From Calidifontibacter indicus (GTDB lineage: Bacteria; Actinomycetota; Actinomycetes; Actinomycetales; Dermatophilaceae): 64,000 bases of DNA. Positions 8,788-17,461 of this stretch are shown in pieces (within the stretch, counting starts at the first letter, position 1; the number at the start of each line of letters is the position of its first letter). The translations under genes and the position numbers were made by a program. The notes beneath the pieces were generated by a model that was given only the letters and a program-made list of their open reading frames with translations, made no database searches and was not told where the DNA came from. The stretch spans positions 2,604,001-2,668,000 of the forward strand of contig NZ_QTUA01000001.1 in the NCBI RefSeq assembly GCF_003386865.1. The letters run 5' to 3'.

Positions 8788-9096
8788 ACGACGCACCGCA
8801 TCGGCTACTTCGTCGGCAGCCTGTCCACCGAATCGATCAACCGCAGCCTCGCCAACGCCCTCACCCGGCTCGCTCCGGTGTCGCTGGAGTTCCACGAGAT
8901 CGAGATCGGCAAACTCCCCCTCGCCGCCCCGCAGATGAACGCCCCGGAGGCGTACATCCAACTGGTCCCGGGTGCGATCAACGCCGACGGCGAGGTCAGC
9001 GACGACGAACTCGAGTGGCTGCTGCGTGACTTCATGGCCGAGTTCGCCACCTTCGTCGAGCGCGTGCTGACGGTCTTGCCGCAGCCGGGCAACTAG
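8788..9096 (+). pseudogene. Decayed NAD(P)H-dependent FMN reductase
   Basis: Read in one frame, the segment starts with HRIGYFVGSLSTESINRSLA, the conserved N-terminus of the SsuE/azoreductase-type flavodoxin-like reductases. After LEFHEIEIGKLPL it jumps straight to PQMNAPEAYIQLVPG and the C-terminal FMAEFATFVERVLTVLP. Intact members are roughly 180-190 residues; here only about 100 codons remain and the central part with the PEYN-type flavin/substrate segment is gone. The junction is near 8920-8930. No ATG or GTG precedes the first conserved residues: ACG codons stand at 8788 and 8791, where a start would be expected. It is therefore called a remnant with an internal deletion and a lost start. 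A GTG at 8878 could open a 72-residue product, but that would lack the nucleotide-binding N-terminus. Confidence 0.75.
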
Positions 9097-9108
9097 CGCA
9101 CTCGCCGG

Positions 9109-10557
9109 TCAGGCGCTCCACCGCAGGTCGAGTCGCTCGGCCAGTATCAATTCGACGACGCTGCCGCTCGTGTGCGGTGCCGCAATGACGGCGCCGGGCA
9201 CGGGTGGCGCGGTCGACCGATAGGTCTTGCCCGTCGGTGTCGTGATCTTGATCGTGTGTCCGTGACCGGGCGGCGGATCGACTCCGCCGTCGCCGGCCGG
9301 ATCGCCGTGTACCACCCGCACCGTCCACCCCGGCATCTCCTTCACCAGGTTGAACCGCCGGCACACCCCGGCACCGTTGTCGACCTCGGTCGGGCCGCCC
9401 TCGGCGTAGGAATGGACGTGGTCGGTGTCGTCGATCGGCGCGTCGCAGAACGGTGTTCGACACACCTGGTCTCTGATCCGGATGAAGCGCCGCAGTGTGC
9501 CGTCGAATCGGCGCCGCCGCGGGTCGACCGCGGTGACCTGCCCGGTGACCGGGTCGGTGAAGACACGGCGCAGCCACGCCTGGGCGCGGTCGGCCTCCGC
9601 CGGACTCGGCCCGAACAATCCGGGGTGGCCTGCCACGATCGCCCGGGCCAACGCGGCCGGGATGGGTCCGTAGCCGTCCAACCAGGCCGGCCCGTCGGGG
9701 TCGGACGTCTCGGGAGTCGGCGAGGTGGATGGGCTCTGCGGGGTGTCACCGAACAGCTGGTCGGCGCCCATCACCAGCTGCACCTCGACAGGCGTGCCTT
9801 CGCGCACGGCGCGGCCGGTGAGCCGCTCCACGAACATGTCGGCCATCACCTGCGGCCGGGTGCGCCCGTCGATCGCACCCGTCGCCTGCTCGGTCGCGGC
9901 GTCCTTCTTCAGCGCTCCGAACGCCGCAGTGCCCTCGGGAGCGGGCAGGAACGCCACGATCTTGCACATCCCGTCCGGCTCCGCCTTGAACCACACCGCT
10001 CGATCCCCGGCCGCCTTCCGCGCCCGCTTCGCCGCACCCTCCGGGTCGACGGCCAACGCCGCCCTTCTCGCCGCGTTCGCCGCGGCGCGGACGCCGAGGT
10101 CGGGTAAGGCCGAGGCGAGTTCGCGGTCGACCTCGCGCCGCAGCGACGGCTCGAGGTGGTCGGTCTCTCGATGCACCGCCTGCGCCGCACGCTCGGTGAT
10201 CAGCCCGGACGACAGCAACTCACCGGTGCCGGCCAGGTCGCGTTGCATGGCCCGGGCAAACCCGAGATCGCGGGACGCCTGCGCGGGGCTGATGCGCCGC
10301 GCGAGAGCGATCTGATCGGCGATGCCGCGGCCGCGCTCGCGGCTGGGCACCTGCCGGCGCCGCTGATCCTCGCGTTGGGAGACCTCGAAGTCGACCGACA
10401 CCCTCGCGATCGCACCCACGGTCGCATTGAGGAGGGTCTGCAACTCCTCAAGCTGGGTGATCTTGTCGAAATCGTCTGTGGCAGAACGCATCTCGGCCAC
10501 CGCTTCGACCAGATGGCCGACGGCGCTGAGCGGTGCGTTCTCCATGAACACAGTCAA
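9109..10557 (-). CDS. DUF222 and HNH endonuclease domain protein
   Basis: 482 residues. An N-terminal helical DUF222 region (to about residue 300) is followed by a proline/threonine linker and a C-terminal HNH nuclease fold. The HNH part shows CRTPFCDAPIDDTDHVHSY, the GGPT segment, and the later VCRRFNLVKE; the first conserved His is the one in DTDHVHSY. Proteins of this class are present in many copies in actinobacterial genomes, often called 13E12 repeat proteins, and their role is unknown. The ATG at 10557 was used; a second ATG at 10545 is possible. It faces the reductase remnant, only 12 bases away. Confidence 0.82.
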   Translation of the reverse strand: MTVFMENAPLSAVGHLVEAVAEMRSATDDFDKITQLEELQTLLNATVGAIARVSVDFEVSQREDQRRRQVPSRERGRGIADQIALARRISPAQASRDLGFARAMQRDLAGTGELLSSGLITERAAQAVHRETDHLEPSLRREVDRELASALPDLGVRAAANAARRAALAVDPEGAAKRARKAAGDRAVWFKAEPDGMCKIVAFLPAPEGTAAFGALKKDAATEQATGAIDGRTRPQVMADMFVERLTGRAVREGTPVEVQLVMGADQLFGDTPQSPSTSPTPETSDPDGPAWLDGYGPIPAALARAIVAGHPGLFGPSPAEADRAQAWLRRVFTDPVTGQVTAVDPRRRRFDGTLRRFIRIRDQVCRTPFCDAPIDDTDHVHSYAEGGPTEVDNGAGVCRRFNLVKEMPGWTVRVVHGDPAGDGGVDPPPGHGHTIKITTPTGKTYRSTAPPVPGAVIAAPHTSGSVVELILAERLDLRWSA

Positions 10558-10621
10558 CCAGGAGGGTCTGACAACCTTCTTCGATCACCGCAGAACTAGG
10601 CGGCCGCACTCGGCGACTGGC

Positions 10622-11230
10622 TCAGTCGAGCAACCCCAACCCGGCCGCCAGCTGCGGCGCCCACGCGTCCAACACCGCAGCCCGGCGCTTCGAGTCGTCG
10701 CTCAGCTGATTGGCAAGGGCCAGACCGCGACCGAGGTCGAGGGTGGCCTGCACCAGACCCCGCACCACCGGGTCGCGTCCGTCGACACCGAGCAGCGCGA
10801 CCGTCCGGTTGTGCACCTCGCGGCCGAACTTCCCCTCCAACGGCTCGATCCGTGCCCGCAGGGACTCGTCGACGGCGGCCACGGTCCATACCTGCAGCGC
10901 GGCGTCGAACAAGGTGCTCATGTAGACGTCGACCATCAGCTCGGTCACCGCGCGCACCCGCTCGACCCCGCGAAGGTCCTTGACGTCCATCGCATCGAGG
11001 CCGGCCGAGCGTTGCTCGAACATGAAGTCGAGAGCGGCCGCGGTGAGGTCCTCGCGGGTCGGGAAATGGTGTTGCAGAGCACCGCGACTGGTGCCGGCGT
11101 CGGCTGCGACGGCGGCCATCGTGGTGCCTTCCCAACCGCGCAACCGCAGCGACTCCACGGTGGCCTCCAGGATCCGCTGGCGGGTCTGCCTACTGCGGTC
11201 CTGTTTGGGTTCGGTTGCTCGAGTGGTCAT
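10622..11230 (-). CDS. TetR family transcriptional regulator (AtuR/LiuR-like candidate)
   Basis: 202 residues. The N-terminal helix-turn-helix is typical: QRILEATVESLRLRGWEGTT, then MAAVAADAGTSRGALQHHF (about residues 35-54), followed by an all-helical ligand-binding domain. The start is the ATG at 11228-11230 (MTTRATEPKQ). It is the last gene of the minus-strand run that begins with the AtuA-like gene at 17384, and lies 28 bases after the hydratase stop. Local repression of the acyl-CoA genes through the paired palindromes at 7133-7156 and 17410-17433 is likely, with an acyl-CoA intermediate as inducer; this is inferred from context. Confidence 0.87.
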   Translation of the reverse strand: MTTRATEPKQDRSRQTRQRILEATVESLRLRGWEGTTMAAVAADAGTSRGALQHHFPTREDLTAAALDFMFEQRSAGLDAMDVKDLRGVERVRAVTELMVDVYMSTLFDAALQVWTVAAVDESLRARIEPLEGKFGREVHNRTVALLGVDGRDPVVRGLVQATLDLGRGLALANQLSDDSKRRAAVLDAWAPQLAAGLGLLD

Positions 11231-11258
11231 CGGCAGACCATCGAACCAGATCGCCCGG

Positions 11259-12047
11259 TCATGACACTGGGGCGGCCCAGCGCGGCGGACGCTTCTCCAG
11301 GAAGGCCCGCACACCTTCGGCGGCCTCCTGCGAGGCGAACAGACGCGACGACTGGTCGATCACCCGGTCGCGGTCGGCAGTAATGCCTGCCGCGAGGGCG
11401 TGGTTGACCAAGGTCTTCGATTCACGCAGCCCCTGGGGCGAGCAGGCCGCGAACGAACGCACGAACCCGTCCACCACCGCGTCGACGTCCGCGGAGTCGT
11501 CGACCGCACGAGTGATGAGCCCGATGCTCTCGGCACGCGCGGCGTCGAAGGTGTCGCCGGTCAGGAAGAGCTCGGACGCCGCACGGTCGCTCAGGCGCGG
11601 CAGCACCGTCAACGAGATGACCGACGCGGCCAGCCCGAGCCGGGCTTCGGTGAGCGCGAAGGTGGTTCTCGGCCCCGCGATCACCAGATCACATGCCGCG
11701 ACGAGCCCGAGCCCGCCGGCCCGCACGTGACCGTCGATGCGTCCGATCACCGGCTTGCCGACGAGCACGATCGCTTCGAGCAGGTCGGTGAGTTGCTCGC
11801 CGCGGGCGCGCACCGGATCGGCGGACGCCGCGGGCGCCTCGGTCAAATCGGCGCCTGCGCAGAAGGTGCCGCCGGTGTGGGTCAGCACGATGGTGCGAAC
11901 CGCGTCGTCGGCCGCCGCGCCCTCGAGTGCCTCACGCAGTTCGCGCACGAGTTGGTCGGACAGTGCATTCCGGTTGTGCGGGGAGTCGAGCGCGATCGTC
12001 GCGACACCGTTCCCGGTCTCGACGGCCACCCGTCGGTCTTCACTCAT
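11259..12047 (-). CDS. Enoyl-CoA hydratase/isomerase family protein
   Basis: 262 residues of the crotonase superfamily. Conserved features are the oxyanion-hole strand TGGTFCAGADLTE near residue 68 and the second hole GHVRAGGLGLVAACDLVIA near residue 110. In an Atu/Liu-type pathway this position corresponds to isohexenylglutaconyl-CoA or methylglutaconyl-CoA hydratase (AtuE/LiuC). The ATG at 12045-12047 overlaps the biotin carboxylase stop by four bases (ATGA), which decides the start over a longer frame reaching 12200. Confidence 0.87.
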   Translation of the reverse strand: MSEDRRVAVETGNGVATIALDSPHNRNALSDQLVRELREALEGAAADDAVRTIVLTHTGGTFCAGADLTEAPAASADPVRARGEQLTDLLEAIVLVGKPVIGRIDGHVRAGGLGLVAACDLVIAGPRTTFALTEARLGLAASVISLTVLPRLSDRAASELFLTGDTFDAARAESIGLITRAVDDSADVDAVVDGFVRSFAACSPQGLRESKTLVNHALAAGITADRDRVIDQSSRLFASQEAAEGVRAFLEKRPPRWAAPVS

Positions 12048-14056
12048 TGTCTTCCCTCCTGCGATTCCGGCGATTCCTCGTCGACGACCACCAGCACGGC
12101 ACCCTGTTCGACCTGGGCACCGACCTGCACGGACACCTCGCTCACGACGCCGTCCGTCGCGGCCGTGACCGAGTGCTCCATCTTCATCGCCTCCAGCCAC
12201 AACAGCGGCTGTCCCGCGCTCACCTCGTCGCCGACCTCGACCGCCAACCGGGTGACGGTGCCGGGCATCGGCGCGACGAGCGCGCCGGCGTGCATCTGCA
12301 CCGACGGGTCGACGAACCGGGGCACGACCCCCAGCCGCACCGACCCGAGCGGGCTATCGACGGCGACCGCACCCTCGTCGGCCGAGCCGTACCGGGTGAT
12401 CTCGAAGCGGCGCACCACGCCGTCGATCTCCAGACGCACCTCGCCGGGGGCGACGGAGACGACGGACGGCGACGCCGGCGCCTCGACGGTCACACCGTCG
12501 CGACCGTGCTGGTAGACGACCTCGATCTCGTTGTCCCCCAGCGAGAATCGCCGCGACTGGGGCGATGGCGCGAGGGTGCGGAAGCCGGCGGGAACGCCCG
12601 CATTGCTGGTGGCGCGTTCTGCCGCCGAGTTCGCCAGCGCCGCAGCCACCGCGGCGAGCGCCGGATCCTCCCCCGTTCCGTCGAGCAGTTCGCCGGGCTC
12701 GTGCTGGGTGTAGAACCGGGTGTCGGCGGTGCCGTCGAGAAACTCCGGGTGCAGCAGGCTGGCCACCAGCAGGTCGCGGTTGGTGGTGAACCCGTGGATG
12801 CGCGCGCGCCGCAACACCGAGGCGAGCAGCCGCACGGCGCTCTCCCGGTCGGCGGCGCGGGAGATCACCTTGGCGAGCATCGGGTCGTAGTGCACCGACA
12901 CGACGTCGCCGCTGCGCACACCGGCGTCGAGGCGCACCCCACCGTTCGGCGGGATCTCGAATTCGGTTGCCACCTGCGGGATCTCGAGCACGTCCAGGGT
13001 GCCGCTGGTGGGCGTCCAACCGGCGGCAGGGTCTTCGGCGTAAAGACGCGCCTCGATGGAGTGACCGCTCATCGTCGGCTCGTCGTCGGTGAGCGCGCGC
13101 CCCTCGGCGACGTCGAGTTGCAGACCGACCAGGTCGAGACCGGTGACCGACTCGGTGACCGGATGTTCGACCTGAAGGCGGGTGTTCATCTCCAGGAACC
13201 AGAACCGTCCGCGTTCGTCGGCGAGGAACTCCACCGTGCCGGCGCCCCGGTAGCCGACCGACGCCGCCGCGTCTCGAGCCGCCGCGAGCAGCCGCTCGCG
13301 CATGTCACCACCGACCCGGTCGACCAGCGGGGACGGCGCCTCCTCGATCACCTTCTGGTGGCGACGCTGCAGGGAGCACTCGCGTTCGCCCAGCGCCCAG
13401 ACGGTGCCGTGGGCGTCGGCCATCACCTGCACCTCGACGTGGTGACCGGCCTCGAGGTACTGCTCGCAGAACACCGTGTCGTCGCCGAATGCACTGCCGG
13501 CCTCGCGCGAGGCGCTGGCGACGGCGTCGGTGAGTTCGGACAGTTCGCGCACGACCCGCATGCCGCGTCCGCCCCCACCGGCCGACGCCTTCACAAGCAC
13601 CGGCAGGTGCTCCTGGGTGATGTCGTCGACCGCGAGCTTCTCCAGCACCGGCACCCCGGCCTGCGCCATCCGTGCCTTCGACTCCACCTTCGAGCCCATC
13701 AGGTCGATCGCGTCGGGGTCGGGGCCGATCCACACGAGCCCGGCCTCCCGGACGGCGCGGGCGAACCCGGCGTTCTCGGACAGGAACCCGTAGCCGGGGT
13801 GGATCGCGTCGGCGCCCACCTTGCGGGCCGCCTCGATGATCAGGTCGCCGCGCAGATAGGTCTCCGCGGAGCTGACACCCGGCAGACGGACGGCTGAATC
13901 GGCCTCCAGCACATGCGGACTGGTCGCATCGGCGTCGGAGTGAACAGCCACCGTGGCGATGCCGCGGGCACGGCAGGTGGCGAACACACGTCGGGCGATC
14001 TCGCCGCGGTTGGCCACCAGCACGCTGGTGATGGTCTGGGTCTTCACGTTGGTCAT
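12044..14056 (-). CDS. Acyl-CoA carboxylase, biotin carboxylase plus biotin carrier subunit
   Basis: 670 residues. An N-terminal biotin carboxylase domain (SVLVANRGEIARRVF at residue 11, ATP-grasp loop KASAGGGGRGMR near 163, FLEMNTRLQVEHPVTE near 290) is fused to a C-terminal biotinyl domain with EAMKMEH, the acceptor Lys being about residue 625. With the next gene it forms a two-subunit acyl-CoA carboxylase of the methylcrotonyl-/geranyl-CoA type (AccA1/LiuD/AtuF). The ATG at 14054-14056 starts eight bases after the carboxyltransferase stop. It should need biotin ligase encoded elsewhere. Confidence 0.92.
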   Translation of the reverse strand: MTNVKTQTITSVLVANRGEIARRVFATCRARGIATVAVHSDADATSPHVLEADSAVRLPGVSSAETYLRGDLIIEAARKVGADAIHPGYGFLSENAGFARAVREAGLVWIGPDPDAIDLMGSKVESKARMAQAGVPVLEKLAVDDITQEHLPVLVKASAGGGGRGMRVVRELSELTDAVASASREAGSAFGDDTVFCEQYLEAGHHVEVQVMADAHGTVWALGERECSLQRRHQKVIEEAPSPLVDRVGGDMRERLLAAARDAAASVGYRGAGTVEFLADERGRFWFLEMNTRLQVEHPVTESVTGLDLVGLQLDVAEGRALTDDEPTMSGHSIEARLYAEDPAAGWTPTSGTLDVLEIPQVATEFEIPPNGGVRLDAGVRSGDVVSVHYDPMLAKVISRAADRESAVRLLASVLRRARIHGFTTNRDLLVASLLHPEFLDGTADTRFYTQHEPGELLDGTGEDPALAAVAAALANSAAERATSNAGVPAGFRTLAPSPQSRRFSLGDNEIEVVYQHGRDGVTVEAPASPSVVSVAPGEVRLEIDGVVRRFEITRYGSADEGAVAVDSPLGSVRLGVVPRFVDPSVQMHAGALVAPMPGTVTRLAVEVGDEVSAGQPLLWLEAMKMEHSVTAATDGVVSEVSVQVGAQVEQGAVLVVVDEESPESQEGRQ

Positions 14057-14064
14057 TGGCTTCC

Positions 14065-15663
14065 TCACATCCGGAAGACGCCGAAGGAGTCGGCGCCTTC
14101 GTACGGTGCGGTGTGGATCGCGGACAGCGCCATGCCGAGCACGGTGCGGGTGTCGCGGGGGTCGATGATCCCGTCGTCGTAGACGAGACCGGAGAGCACG
14201 AGCGGCATGGCCTCGGCGGTGATCTGCTTCTCGATCATCGCGCGCACCGCCAGGGCGCCGTCCTCGTCGAACGGTTTGCCCTGCGCGAGCGCCGACGCCT
14301 TCGAGACGCTGTAGGTGACGTCGGCCAACTGGGTCGCACCCATCACCGACGAACGCGCGCTCGGCCAGGTGAACACGAACCGTGGCTCGTACGCCCGCCC
14401 GCACATGCCGTAATGGCCTGCGCCGTAGGAGTTTCCGAGGAGCACCGAGATGTGCGGCACGGTCGAGTTGGAGACCGCGTTGATCATCATCGCGCCGTGC
14501 TTGATGATGCCGCCCTGCTCGTACTCCTTGCCGACCATGTAGCCGGTGGTGTTGTGCAGGAACAGCAGCGGCGTGTTCGACCGGTTCGCGAGTTGGATGA
14601 ACTGCGCGGCCTTCTGCGCCTCCTGGCTGAACAGCACACCGCGGGCGTTGGCGAGGATGCCGATCGGATAGCCGTGCAGCTGCGCCCACCCGGTGACCAA
14701 CGAGCTGCCGTAGAGCGGCTTGAACTCATCGAAATCGGAGTCGTCGACGATGCGCGCGATCACCTCGCGCGGGTCGAACGGGTTCTTGAGGTCGGGCGGC
14801 ACGATCGCCAGCAGGTCGTCGCTGTCGTAGCGCGGCGGTTTCGGCGAATGGCTGCGTGGCCCACCGGCTTTGCGCCAGTTCAGCCGCGACACGATGCGCC
14901 GCCCGACCCGCAGCGCGTCGGGCTCGTCGACGGCGTAGTAGTCGGCGAGGCCGGAGACCCGGGCGTGCATGCCGGCGCCGCCGAGGGACTCGTCGTCCGA
15001 CTCCTCACCGGTGGCGGCCTTCACCAACGGCGGGCCGGCGAGGAACACCTTGGAGCGCTCCTCGATCATCACCACGTGGTCGCTCATGCCGGGCAGGTAG
15101 GCGCCGCCCGCGGTCGAGTTGCCGAACACGATGGCGATCGTCGGGATGCCCGCCGCCGAGAGCCGCGTGAGGTTGCGGAAGGTGGCGCCGCCGGGGATGA
15201 AGATGTCCTTCTGCGTCGGCAGATCCGCGCCGCCGGACTCCACGAGACTGATCACCGGGAGCCGGTTCTGGATCGCGATCTCGTGCATCCGCAGGGTCTT
15301 CTTCACCCCGGACGGGTTGGTCGAGCCACCTTTGACCGTCGGGTCGTTCGCGATGATCATGCACTCGACGCCCTCGACGATGCCGATGCCGGCCACCGCG
15401 CTGCCGCCCACCTTGAACTGACTGCCGTAGCCCGCGTACGGCGCGAGCTCAAGGAACGGTGCGTCCCGGTCGAGCAACAGGTCGATGCGCTCACGGGCGG
15501 TGAGCTTGCCGCGCTTGCGGTGGCGTTCGACCGCGGCCGCGCCGCCGCCCTCCACCACCTCGGCGGCGACGGCGTCGATCTCGGCGAGCTGCTCGAGCAT
15601 CGCCGTCCGGTTGGTCGTCGCCTCCGGCGATGCGGCGTCGAATGCGCTGCCTAGCAACGTCAT
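14065..15663 (-). CDS. Acyl-CoA carboxylase, carboxyltransferase (beta) subunit
   Basis: 532 residues with the two crotonase-like carboxyltransferase halves. Seen are SLVESGGADLPTQKDIF and GNSTAGGAYLPGMSDHVVM in the N-half, and NTTGYMVGKEYEQGGIIKHGA with GNSYGAGHYGMCGRA in the C-half. This is the LiuB/AtuC/AccD1 subgroup, which carboxylates the gamma carbon of branched 2-enoyl-CoAs, rather than the propionyl-CoA subgroup; methylcrotonyl- and geranyl-CoA forms cannot be told apart by eye. The start ATG (15661-15663) overlaps the AtuA-like stop by four bases. Confidence 0.9.
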   Translation of the reverse strand: MTLLGSAFDAASPEATTNRTAMLEQLAEIDAVAAEVVEGGGAAAVERHRKRGKLTARERIDLLLDRDAPFLELAPYAGYGSQFKVGGSAVAGIGIVEGVECMIIANDPTVKGGSTNPSGVKKTLRMHEIAIQNRLPVISLVESGGADLPTQKDIFIPGGATFRNLTRLSAAGIPTIAIVFGNSTAGGAYLPGMSDHVVMIEERSKVFLAGPPLVKAATGEESDDESLGGAGMHARVSGLADYYAVDEPDALRVGRRIVSRLNWRKAGGPRSHSPKPPRYDSDDLLAIVPPDLKNPFDPREVIARIVDDSDFDEFKPLYGSSLVTGWAQLHGYPIGILANARGVLFSQEAQKAAQFIQLANRSNTPLLFLHNTTGYMVGKEYEQGGIIKHGAMMINAVSNSTVPHISVLLGNSYGAGHYGMCGRAYEPRFVFTWPSARSSVMGATQLADVTYSVSKASALAQGKPFDEDGALAVRAMIEKQITAEAMPLVLSGLVYDDGIIDPRDTRTVLGMALSAIHTAPYEGADSFGVFRM

Positions 15664-17384
15664 CGGTTCGTTCCTTCCTGATCGAAACGGGTCGGCAGGT
15701 CGACCACCCGGGCGCGCAGCCACTCACCGAGTGCCTTCGCCTGTGCGTCGAACCGGGCGGCGTAGGCCACGCCCTCGCCGAGCAGACCCTCGACGACGAA
15801 GTTGATCGCCCGAAGGTTGGGCAGCCGGGTGCGTTCGACCCGCAGAGGCGCCGTCTCCGGCAGTAGTTCCTGCAGCTTCTCGACGGTGAGGAACGAGTCG
15901 AGCCAGCGGAATTCGTCCTCGCTGTGCACCCAGACGCCGACATTGGCGTTGCCGCCCTTGTCGCCCGACCGCGCGCCGGCGATGGTGCCGAGCGGGCGCC
16001 GGACGGTGTCACCGAAGTCTTCGGGGAACACCGGGGCGTCGTCGGTGGTCGGCTCCAGCGGCTGGGTCTGCGGTGGCGCGGGGATGCGCACCGTGGAGCC
16101 GTCGTCGAGCACGGCGATGTGCCGCGGCACCCCCTGGTCGACGTAGCCGGGCTTGAACACCCCGTACGCCGTGCCACCCGAGGGCGGCGCCGTGAGGAAG
16201 CAGCCCGGGTAGGTCGCGAGCGCCATCTCGACGGCCGCGCCCGACAGGGCGCGGCCCACCGTCTTCTCGTCGGGGTCGCGGGCGACGAGGGTGAGCCGGG
16301 CGGCCGCACGCTCCTGGGTGTCGGGGTCTTCGTGGTCGGTGCGCGAGAGGGTCCAGTCGAGTTCGGCCGGCCGCACGGCCAGGGCGTCCTCCACCTGGCG
16401 GCGCACGAACGCGGCTTTGTCGTCGATGTCGAGGCCGGTGAGCACGAACGTCAACTCGTTGCGGAAGCCACCGAGCGAGGTGCACGACACCTTCAGCTGC
16501 GGCGGCGGCGCCTCACCCTCGGCACCCGACACGAGCACACGGTCGGGGCCCTCCTGCTCCAATCGCAGCGAATCGAGCCGGAGCACCGCATCGGGGCCGG
16601 CGTACCGGGCGCCCTGCACCTCGTAGAGCAACTGGGAGAGCACCGTGTCGACGGTGACGAAACCGCCGGTGCCGTCGTGCTTGGTGATGACGAACGAGCC
16701 GTCCTCGTGGATCTCGGCGATCGGGAACCCGGGCCGCGCGAGGTCGTCGAGCCAGCCGTCCGCGCGGTTGAAGAACGCGAAGTTGCCGCCGGTGGCCTGC
16801 GTGCCGCACTCGATGATGTGGCCGGCCGCCATCGCCCCGGCGATCTGGTCGTAATCGGTTGTGCCCCAGCCGAACCGGTCGATCGCCGGGCCCACGACGA
16901 CGGACGCGTCGGTGACGCGTCCGGTGATGACGACATCGGCACCCGAGCGGCACGCCTCGGCGATGCCGAAGGCGCCCAGGTAGGCGTTGGCGGCGAGCAC
17001 CTTCCCGAGGCCGAGTTCCTCGGACCGCTCGGTGAGGTCGTCGCCCTCGACGACCGCGACGGTCACGTCGAGACCGAGCCCGCGGGCGACCTCGCGCACC
17101 GCGTCGGCACAGCCGCGCGGGTTGAGTCCGCCGGCGTTGGAGACGATGCGCACCCCGCGCTCGAGGGCGGTGCCGAGGCTGTCCTCCAACTGCCGAACGA
17201 AGGTGCGGGCGTAGCCGAGTTCGGTGTCGCGCATGCGGTCTCGCCCGAGGATCAGCATGGTGAGTTCGGCGAGGTAGTCACCGGTCAGCACGTCGAGGTC
17301 GCCACCGTCGAGCATCTCGCGCATCGCGGACAACCGGTCGCCGTAGAAGCCCGAACAGTTGCCCACCCGAAGAGGGTTGGTCAT
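15660..17384 (-). CDS. Acyclic terpene utilization AtuA-like protein (DUF1446)
   Basis: 574 residues. The large N-terminal DUF1446 domain shows RVGNCSGFYGDRLSAMREML, the NAGGLNPRGC segment, VVITGRVTDASVV and ATGGNFAFFN. A C-terminal domain with LGTIAGARSGDKGGNANVGV and RLPNLRAINFVVEGLLGEG follows, as in full-length AtuA proteins. AtuA is needed for growth on citronellol and related acyclic terpenes in Pseudomonas, but its reaction is unknown. Actinobacteria have homologues in fatty acyl clusters. The ATG at 17382-17384 sits 25 bases from the operator at 17410. It is the first gene of a five-gene minus operon ending in the TetR gene. Confidence 0.88.
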   Translation of the reverse strand: MTNPLRVGNCSGFYGDRLSAMREMLDGGDLDVLTGDYLAELTMLILGRDRMRDTELGYARTFVRQLEDSLGTALERGVRIVSNAGGLNPRGCADAVREVARGLGLDVTVAVVEGDDLTERSEELGLGKVLAANAYLGAFGIAEACRSGADVVITGRVTDASVVVGPAIDRFGWGTTDYDQIAGAMAAGHIIECGTQATGGNFAFFNRADGWLDDLARPGFPIAEIHEDGSFVITKHDGTGGFVTVDTVLSQLLYEVQGARYAGPDAVLRLDSLRLEQEGPDRVLVSGAEGEAPPPQLKVSCTSLGGFRNELTFVLTGLDIDDKAAFVRRQVEDALAVRPAELDWTLSRTDHEDPDTQERAAARLTLVARDPDEKTVGRALSGAAVEMALATYPGCFLTAPPSGGTAYGVFKPGYVDQGVPRHIAVLDDGSTVRIPAPPQTQPLEPTTDDAPVFPEDFGDTVRRPLGTIAGARSGDKGGNANVGVWVHSEDEFRWLDSFLTVEKLQELLPETAPLRVERTRLPNLRAINFVVEGLLGEGVAYAARFDAQAKALGEWLRARVVDLPTRFDQEGTNR

Positions 17385-17409
17385 GGCTCGCAGCGTTCCA
17401 CAATCGACA

Positions 17410-17433
17410 AAAACAAGCAAGCATGCTTGTTTT
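17410..17433. promoter_or_regulatory. Palindromic operator, copy 2 (divergent promoter)
   Basis: Half-sites AAAACAAGCA (17410-17419) and TGCTTGTTTT (17424-17433) are separated by AGCA; the symmetry extends one more base on each side (17409 and 17434). The half-sites and 4-base spacing equal those of the site at 7133-7156. It lies in the 77-base gap between the divergent AtuA-like operon and the acyl-CoA dehydrogenase at 17462, about 25-28 bases from each start codon. That position would block RNA polymerase on both promoters. Confidence 0.82.
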
Positions 17434-17461
17434 TTTCCTCGGCCGCTCCTACGGTGATGCC

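Noticed and set aside
6318-8801. 827-codon minus-strand frame containing the TIGR03084 gene
   Set aside because: Only the part from the ATG at 7103 has family character; the rest is antisense to the acyl-CoA ligase.
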